NCBI GenBank assembly: GCA_946479995.1
Contig: CAMLIU010000024.1
Span: 1 to 11,235, forward strand
Direction: 5' to 3'
Origin: an uncultured Gemmatimonadota bacterium
GTDB taxonomy: Bacteria > Gemmatimonadota > Gemmatimonadetes > Gemmatimonadales > Gemmatimonadaceae
DNA length: 11,235 bases
The notes under the pieces are model-generated. The model was not told the DNA's origin and ran no database searches. It saw only the letters and a program-made list of their open reading frames with translations. A program made the position numbers and the translations under genes. Below, piece by piece: positions 7,020-11,235 of the stretch (its first letter is position 1; the number at the start of each line of letters is the position of its first letter).

Positions 7020-7098
7020 GCCCGGGTCGTCCGAGTGGCGACAGGCGACGCCAGTGCTGGTATCTCATCACAACGACATCGACGCCTCACGGGCGGCC
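7020..7098. other. Intergenic region between convergent SDR and hydrolase genes
   Basis: This 79-nt gap between two convergent stops contains a weak hairpin, TGGCG (7036-7040) and CGCCA (7049-7053), without a T-tract on either strand. A terminator would be expected here but none is convincing. I see no small gene. Confidence 0.4.
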
Positions 7099-8370
7099 TC
7101 AATGCCCTCCCGCGTCCAGTGAGTCGGCCCATTTGACGAGCGTGGCGAGGCCCGTGATCTCCTGATCGATCGTCACGGATACGCAGTGACCCGGTGCCGG
7201 TGACGGCACGGAGCGAAACAGCTCAGGGTTTCCCATCGCGAGGGCACGCGCGGCGTAGGCCGCCTCGTGTGAGAACGGCACGACGGGATCACGCAGTCCG
7301 TGCAACGAGAGCACCGGGATGCGCAGCCGCCCGGTCGGTTCGTAATAGTGATCGAGGTAGTTCCCCGCATCGGGACTGTCCGTCCAGCGCGCAATGCCCA
7401 CGTTGAGCGCCGTGGCGTCGCGGCCGTCTGTGAACTCGTACCGCACCAGGCTGTTGTCGAAGAATCCGTGGTTGTGAGTCCTCTGCAGCACGTTTCCGAC
7501 GTCCGTCACCGCGAACCCGATCAGGGCGACGATTTCACTGACGACCTCGTTGTTCGCCCTGCCGTTGATGAGCAGGTCACCCTGATAGACGAGGTCGAGC
7601 TGCTTCACGCTTGCCATCGACGCTGTCTCGAGAGGATGGGCCACGAGGAGTTGCCGGAGTGGGCCAGCGATGGTACCGGCGTAGTCCACGTCGGGAGGCA
7701 CGTCGAGCAACCCGGCGCCGGCGCCCATGCTTTCCAGGAATCCCGGGAAGAAGTAGTCGAGCAGCAGCCGACCGGTCGCGATGTGATCGACTTCCATGCG
7801 CGAGCCACCGATGAAGCCACACTGTGGCATGGCCCCGTCGTAGGTTTCCGGATGCTCCTCGGCGAGCATCAGCGCGATCGCACCACCGAGCGACCGACCC
7901 GTGATGTAGGTGTGTGACGGCTTGCCGAATGCCGACGTGAACAACCCGCTCAGTTGATGTGTGCGCTGCGCACCGTCCTTCACGTCAAAGCCATTGGACG
8001 AAAAGGTGGACCATGCGAACGCATACCCGCGTGCGAGCAGCTCGTCCCGCAGGGTGGCGATGTCGTTTGTGATGTAGGGCTCGACCGATAGCGACGGGTC
8101 ACGCGATCCGTGAGCGAAGACCACCAGCCGCCGATCCGTCCACGGCACAGGCCGATACAGCGTGTAGAATGACCCCGGTCCCGTTTCCCCATGCACCGAA
8201 TCCGCCGCGATGATCGCGGGCGCCCTCTCCGGGATCGCCTCCTCCGTGCGTCGAGTGGGATGGGGAAATTTGCGTGGTACAGGCGCAGAGGGAGGTGTGC
8301 CCGAGTCGTCGCACCCCGCCAGCGCCGACGCCATTAGCATGGCAGTCAGTGTCATGTGAATGAACCTCAT
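7099..8370 (-). CDS. Lipoprotein alpha/beta-hydrolase (esterase/lipase-like)
   Basis: 423 aa. A short hydrophobic signal sequence ends in the lipobox L-A-G-C with Cys20, so the mature protein should be lipid-anchored outside the cytoplasm. Residues 21-22 are Asp-Asp and a Pro/Ser-rich linker follows. The alpha/beta-hydrolase core shows the oxyanion-region HGSRDPS from 87, the nucleophile elbow G-R-S-L-G with Ser160, Asp361 in LHGLRDPVVPF, and His395 in APGHC. The long insert at about 180-345 would form the cap. C184 and C396 might form a disulfide. ATG 8370 is chosen for GGAGG (8376-8380) 5 nt upstream and because the signal peptide begins there; an open extension to 8493 would bury the signal. 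It faces the regulator gene divergently and the SDR gene convergently. The substrate is unknown; esterase, lipase or polymer depolymerase are all possible. Confidence 0.83.
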   Translation of the reverse strand: MRFIHMTLTAMLMASALAGCDDSGTPPSAPVPRKFPHPTRRTEEAIPERAPAIIAADSVHGETGPGSFYTLYRPVPWTDRRLVVFAHGSRDPSLSVEPYITNDIATLRDELLARGYAFAWSTFSSNGFDVKDGAQRTHQLSGLFTSAFGKPSHTYITGRSLGGAIALMLAEEHPETYDGAMPQCGFIGGSRMEVDHIATGRLLLDYFFPGFLESMGAGAGLLDVPPDVDYAGTIAGPLRQLLVAHPLETASMASVKQLDLVYQGDLLINGRANNEVVSEIVALIGFAVTDVGNVLQRTHNHGFFDNSLVRYEFTDGRDATALNVGIARWTDSPDAGNYLDHYYEPTGRLRIPVLSLHGLRDPVVPFSHEAAYAARALAMGNPELFRSVPSPAPGHCVSVTIDQEITGLATLVKWADSLDAGGH

Positions 8371-8438
8371 GTTGCCCTCCCTGTGGGCAGAAAGCGCAAG
8401 TGCGACGTACCCGGCATCGCTGATCGACGAGCTCGCAT
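8367..8438 (-). CDS. Candidate 23-codon leader ORF upstream of the lipoprotein hydrolase
   Basis: The minus strand has AGGAGG (8444-8449) 5 nt upstream of ATG 8438, the strongest ribosome site in the window. The frame encodes 23 residues, beginning MRARRSAMPG and ending PTGRAT, and stops at TGA 8367-8369. That stop overlaps the hydrolase ATG (8368-8370) as ATGA, so translation could be coupled. The peptide is basic and resembles nothing I recognise; there is no run of one codon of the amino-acid attenuator kind. It could be a regulatory leader peptide or a coincidence of a good ribosome site and an open frame. Confidence 0.35.
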   Translation of the reverse strand: MRARRSAMPGTSHLRFLPTGRAT

Positions 8439-8511
8439 GGGTACCTCCTGGGGGCGCTCTTGCGTGGCGCTCCATGGCGCGTAACTTCGTCAACCTGGAG
8501 CGGCCCGCTTA

Positions 8512-8552
8512 CCGCCCTCTCTCGTCGCCCTTATCGGGTGCGTAAGAGGCGG
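8512..8552 (+). promoter_or_regulatory. Potential stem-loop in the 5' leader of the BTAD regulator gene
   Basis: CCGCC-C-TCT (8512-8520) can pair with AGAGGCGG (8545-8552) with a single bulged C. The enclosed loop contains a small CCC-TTATC-GGG hairpin (8528-8538). The element ends about 25 nt before the regulator ATG and just before its ribosome-site region (GGGAGGGA 8558-8565; GAGG 8569-8572). It could be a structured 5' leader or a protein-binding palindrome. Pairing is seen by eye only; no energy was computed. Confidence 0.25.
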
Positions 8553-8577
8553 AGCGCGGGAGGGACACGAGGCGCCG

Positions 8578-10908
8578 ATGATTCGGCTGCGAACGCTCGG
8601 CTCGGTCCGAATTTTCAATGGCGACGAGCGCGATCTCGAATCGCTGCTCGCCCAGCCACGGCGCGTGGCGCTGCTCGTCTACCTCGCCCTCGCCACTCCA
8701 CGCGGTCTCCATCGCCGCGACACGCTGCTCGCGCTCTTCTGGCCGGAACACGACGAAGCGCACGCCCGCAATGCGCTCAGCCAGAGCGTGCACGTGCTCC
8801 GACGCATTCTTGGCACGGAGACGATCATCAGCCGGGCGGACGACGAGCTGGGTCTCGACTGGGCCGGCTTCTGGTGCGACGCGGTCGCCTTCGAAGCCGA
8901 GCTGGAGGCCGGACACGTCGACGCGGCACTCGAGCTGTACCGCGGCCCGCTGCTCGAGGGATTCCACGTCTCCAACGCCGCCCCTGAGCTCGATCGCTGG
9001 CTCGATCAGCAGCGTGAGCATTACGCGCTGCGATACGCACAGGCACTGGAGTGGATGGCGCGGTCGCGCGAAGCGGCGGGGGATTTCGCCAGCGCCGTGC
9101 CCTGGCGGCGGAAACTCGCCGCGCTCGATCCATTGAGCGCCCGCGCAGCGAGCGCCCTGATGCGCGCGCTGGCGGCAGCCGGCGAACGCGCACAGGCACT
9201 GCAGCACGCGCGCGTCCATGAGATGCTGGTGCGCGAGGAGCTCGGTGTGGCGCCCGACCCGTCGATCGTCACCCTCGCGCGCGAGCTTGCTGCGCCACGC
9301 GAGGATGCGGTACGTGTCGAACACGCTGCACCACCGCAGCCGCCGACATCGATCCCGCTGAACGAATCGGGGGCGCGGGGAGAAGCACCGGTCGCGCCGC
9401 GGCCGACCACGGGCTACCGGAGCTGGCATCGCGCCGCCTCGGTGATTGGCGTCGGCGCGTTCCTGCTCGTCGCCGGCGGTGCGTTCGCGCTCTCGCGAGC
9501 GCGGAGCGTCCGTGGCGCGTCCGCCGTCGAGTGTCTGGCCGTCCTTCCACTCGCGAACCTCTCACGCGATTCGGCGCAGGGCTACCTCGCTGACGGAATC
9601 ACCGATGCCATCATCACCGAGCTCGCGCGCTATGACCGCCCTACCGTCATCTCGCACACCTCCACGGCGCGCTATCGGGACACCCGGAAGTCCGTCCCGG
9701 AGATCGCACATGACCTGAGCTGCGATGCGGTACTGGAGGGAACTGTCACGCGCGATGGCGATCGGGTCCGCATCGCCACCCGCCTCGTCCGTGCCTCGGG
9801 TGATCGGCAGCTCTGGTCGGAGTCGTACGAGAGTGACCTCAGTGACATCGTCGGGCTCGAGAGACAGATCGCCGAGCAGGTTGCGCATGCGGTACGCGCC
9901 GTCGCCACGGCCGGTGACAGCGCTCCTGCGCCGGCACCACGCAACGTGGATCCCCTGACGTACGCCATCTACCTGCGCGGGCGCGACGCGTTCATGAGCC
10001 GGAATCCCGCCTCGTTGCGCCAGGCGCTTGCTCTCTTCCGGCAGGTCGTCGACCGCGACTCCACCTTCGCGCCAGCCTACAGCGGCTTGTCGGACACCTA
10101 CCGCTTCCTCGGCGGCTCGGGTTACGCGCCCCTGGCGTTCTGGACCGACAGCGCCGAGCCCTATGCCCGACGAGCGCTGGCGCTCGACCCCAACAGCGCC
10201 GAGGCGCATACGTCGCTCGCGTCGCTGCTCACCGATCGGGGCGACTGGCCTGCGGCTGAACGGGAGTATCGCCGTGCGATCGCACTGCGTCCCGGCTACC
10301 CGCTGGCGCATCACTGGTACGCTATCATGCTCGTGACGCTCGATCGCAAGGCCGAGGCGCTGCGCGAGATCCGCCGTGCGTCGGAGCTCGATCCGCTCTC
10401 CCAGGCGATCCAGGGCGAAAAGGGCGAGATCGAGGGATACGCGGGCGTGCGCATTCCGCAGAGCCTCACGCCGAAGCGGCCGATACCGAACGCGGCGGCG
10501 CTGCTCGACCCGACCCATCCCGGTACCCGGGCCGCGCGATCCGTTGCGCTCGCACGGGGAGGAAGGTGCCGCGAAGCCTACGCGGAAAACCTGAAGGCCC
10601 AGGAGCTGGCGCCCGACAACACGGTCATCATGATCTCGCTCGCCAACGTCCATTCCTTCTGCGGAGCATCGGACAAAGCTCGCGCCGTCCTGGATTCAGT
10701 GGAGCAGCATCCCGACGCCCGGCTTGAGGCTGTCTGGATCGCCGCGCTGTACGCGCAACGCGGAGAAGCCGACTCCGCATTCGCGTGGCTGATGAATGGG
10801 CAGTGGGGAATGCAGGGCCGGCTGAAGCTGCGCACGTTGCACGGCCTCGACCCGCTTCGTGCCGACCCACGCTTCGCGCAGGTGATGCGCGCTGCCGGTA
10901 TCCCCTGA
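8578..10908 (+). CDS. Membrane-tethered BTAD/SARP-like transcriptional regulator with TolB-like and TPR domains
   Basis: 776 aa. The N-terminal about 95 residues form an OmpR/SARP-type winged helix (RRVALLVYLALAT, LALFWPEHDEAHARNAL, VLRRILG). They are followed by a bacterial transcriptional activation domain of helical repeats (about 98-245). A Pro/Ala-rich linker leads to one membrane helix at about 286-305, flanked by Arg. Beyond it lies a TolB-N/FlgO-like domain (CLAVLPLANLSRDSAQGYLADGIT to about 443) and then tetratricopeptide repeats (about 455-640; for example residues with ALALFRQVVDRDSTFAPAY and A-L-D-P-N-S-A-E-A-H), plus a helical tail. The DNA-binding part is thus cytoplasmic and the TolB/TPR part probably periplasmic, a one-component signal-transduction layout. 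ATG 8578 follows GAGG (8569-8572). The TonB-linked gene starts 10 nt after its stop, so that gene is the likely target or partner. The ligand is unknown. Confidence 0.88.
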   Translation: MIRLRTLGSVRIFNGDERDLESLLAQPRRVALLVYLALATPRGLHRRDTLLALFWPEHDEAHARNALSQSVHVLRRILGTETIISRADDELGLDWAGFWCDAVAFEAELEAGHVDAALELYRGPLLEGFHVSNAAPELDRWLDQQREHYALRYAQALEWMARSREAAGDFASAVPWRRKLAALDPLSARAASALMRALAAAGERAQALQHARVHEMLVREELGVAPDPSIVTLARELAAPREDAVRVEHAAPPQPPTSIPLNESGARGEAPVAPRPTTGYRSWHRAASVIGVGAFLLVAGGAFALSRARSVRGASAVECLAVLPLANLSRDSAQGYLADGITDAIITELARYDRPTVISHTSTARYRDTRKSVPEIAHDLSCDAVLEGTVTRDGDRVRIATRLVRASGDRQLWSESYESDLSDIVGLERQIAEQVAHAVRAVATAGDSAPAPAPRNVDPLTYAIYLRGRDAFMSRNPASLRQALALFRQVVDRDSTFAPAYSGLSDTYRFLGGSGYAPLAFWTDSAEPYARRALALDPNSAEAHTSLASLLTDRGDWPAAEREYRRAIALRPGYPLAHHWYAIMLVTLDRKAEALREIRRASELDPLSQAIQGEKGEIEGYAGVRIPQSLTPKRPIPNAAALLDPTHPGTRAARSVALARGGRCREAYAENLKAQELAPDNTVIMISLANVHSFCGASDKARAVLDSVEQHPDARLEAVWIAALYAQRGEADSAFAWLMNGQWGMQGRLKLRTLHGLDPLRADPRFAQVMRAAGIP

Positions 10909-10918
10909 TCGCCTCCGC

Positions 10919-11235
10919 ATGCGCTTCAGCGTGCTGGTCGCGCTTTCGGCGTTCACGCCGGGACTGGCCCTCGGTCAGGCGACTACGTCCGTCCTGCGCG
11001 GGACAGTCACGGAGCAGCAGCGGGGCATACCGCTCGCGGCGCGGATCGACGTCCGCAATCGGGAGACCGGCGAGACTCGACACGCGCTCACGGACGCCAC
11101 GGGCACCTACCGGATCCTCGGGCTGACCCCCGGCGCGCACGACGTGACAGCGACGTCGCTCGGGTACCGTCCGCAGCGGCGGGTGGGCGTGCAGCTCGTA
11201 CTCGGCGAGCGCACGCGGGTAGACTTCGCGCTCGA
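10919..11235 (+). CDS. TonB-dependent receptor-type protein, N-terminal part (truncated by window end)
   Basis: Only the first 105 residues are in the window. A signal peptide (core about residues 4-18, FSVLVALSAFTPGLALG) with likely cleavage before Gln20 is followed by a carboxypeptidase-regulatory-like beta-sandwich: SVLRGTVTEQQRGIPLAARIDV, the block DATGTYRILGLTPGAHDVTATSLGY, then VQLVLGERTRVDF. This is the usual N-terminus of SusC/Oar-like TonB-dependent outer-membrane receptors, but the plug and barrel lie outside the window, so other proteins with this domain remain possible. ATG 10919 lies 10 nt after the regulator stop and has no Shine-Dalgarno, which suggests expression through readthrough and reinitiation from the regulator gene, or a separate unseen start. 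Confidence 0.75.
   Translation, partial: MRFSVLVALSAFTPGLALGQATTSVLRGTVTEQQRGIPLAARIDVRNRETGETRHALTDATGTYRILGLTPGAHDVTATSLGYRPQRRVGVQLVLGERTRVDFAL

Noticed and set aside
7036..7053. Hairpin TGGCG-8 nt-CGCCA as a terminator after the SDR gene
   Set aside because: Only 5 bp with an 8-nt loop and no T-tract on either strand; common by chance in GC-rich DNA.
8460..8487. TTGCGT - 16 bp - TAACTT as a promoter for the regulator
   Set aside because: The -10 matches consensus at only three positions; too weak to annotate.
8371..8493. N-terminal extension of the lipoprotein hydrolase
   Set aside because: It would place 41 residues before a clear lipoprotein signal peptide that has its own ribosome site.
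9562..10653. 363-codon minus-strand open frame inside the regulator gene
   Set aside because: No family features; the plus-strand frame continues through well-formed TolB-like and TPR domains.

Overview
The window is GC-rich, densely coded chromosomal DNA. The best guess for the source is a Gemmatimonadota-like bacterium. The main reason is the right-hand pair: a membrane-tethered BTAD / TolB-like / TPR regulator directly followed by a TonB-dependent-receptor-type protein with a carboxypeptidase-regulatory-like domain, an arrangement I associate with that phylum. Myxococcota or Acidobacteriota cannot be excluded from sequence alone. I saw no tRNA, rRNA, insertion sequence, CRISPR array or phage gene.

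Layout. (1) 43-1690, plus strand: a two-gene unit encoding a phasin-like granule protein and a patatin-like lipid acyl hydrolase, 7 nt apart. (2) 1687-5800, minus strand: a tightly packed three-gene operon, read from right to left as class I-like HMG-CoA reductase, UbiB/AarF (ABC1/ADCK) atypical kinase with two C-terminal membrane helices, and an MGAT/DGAT-like acyltransferase. The last gene ends inside the patatin stop: both stops are TAG codons sharing the palindrome CTAG. (3) 5801-5930: a 130-bp divergent intergenic region with a 9-bp perfect inverted repeat that encloses a second one. (4) 5931-7019, plus: an extended SDR reductase of the NAD_binding_4 (male-sterility / thioester-reductase) type. 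(5) 7099-8370, minus: a lipoprotein alpha/beta-hydrolase, preceded by a possible 23-codon leader ORF (8367-8438) with a strong Shine-Dalgarno and an ATGA overlap with the hydrolase start. (6) 8578-10908, plus: the BTAD/TolB/TPR membrane regulator. (7) 10919 to the window end, plus: the N-terminus of the TonB-linked outer-membrane protein.

How they may work together. Genes 1-5 all fit lipid or isoprenoid chemistry: granule coat, acyl hydrolase, acyltransferase, HMG-CoA reduction, a kinase family linked to isoprenoid quinone and lipid homeostasis, and an acyl/sugar-type SDR reductase. A plausible but unproven reading is a locus for making and turning over a storage or membrane neutral lipid or isoprenoid-derived lipid, with the divergent HMGR and SDR promoters under one operator. 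The right-hand block (regulator plus receptor) looks like a separate nutrient-uptake or sensing unit. The divergently transcribed lipoprotein hydrolase beside it could belong to that unit as a surface or periplasmic substrate-processing enzyme.
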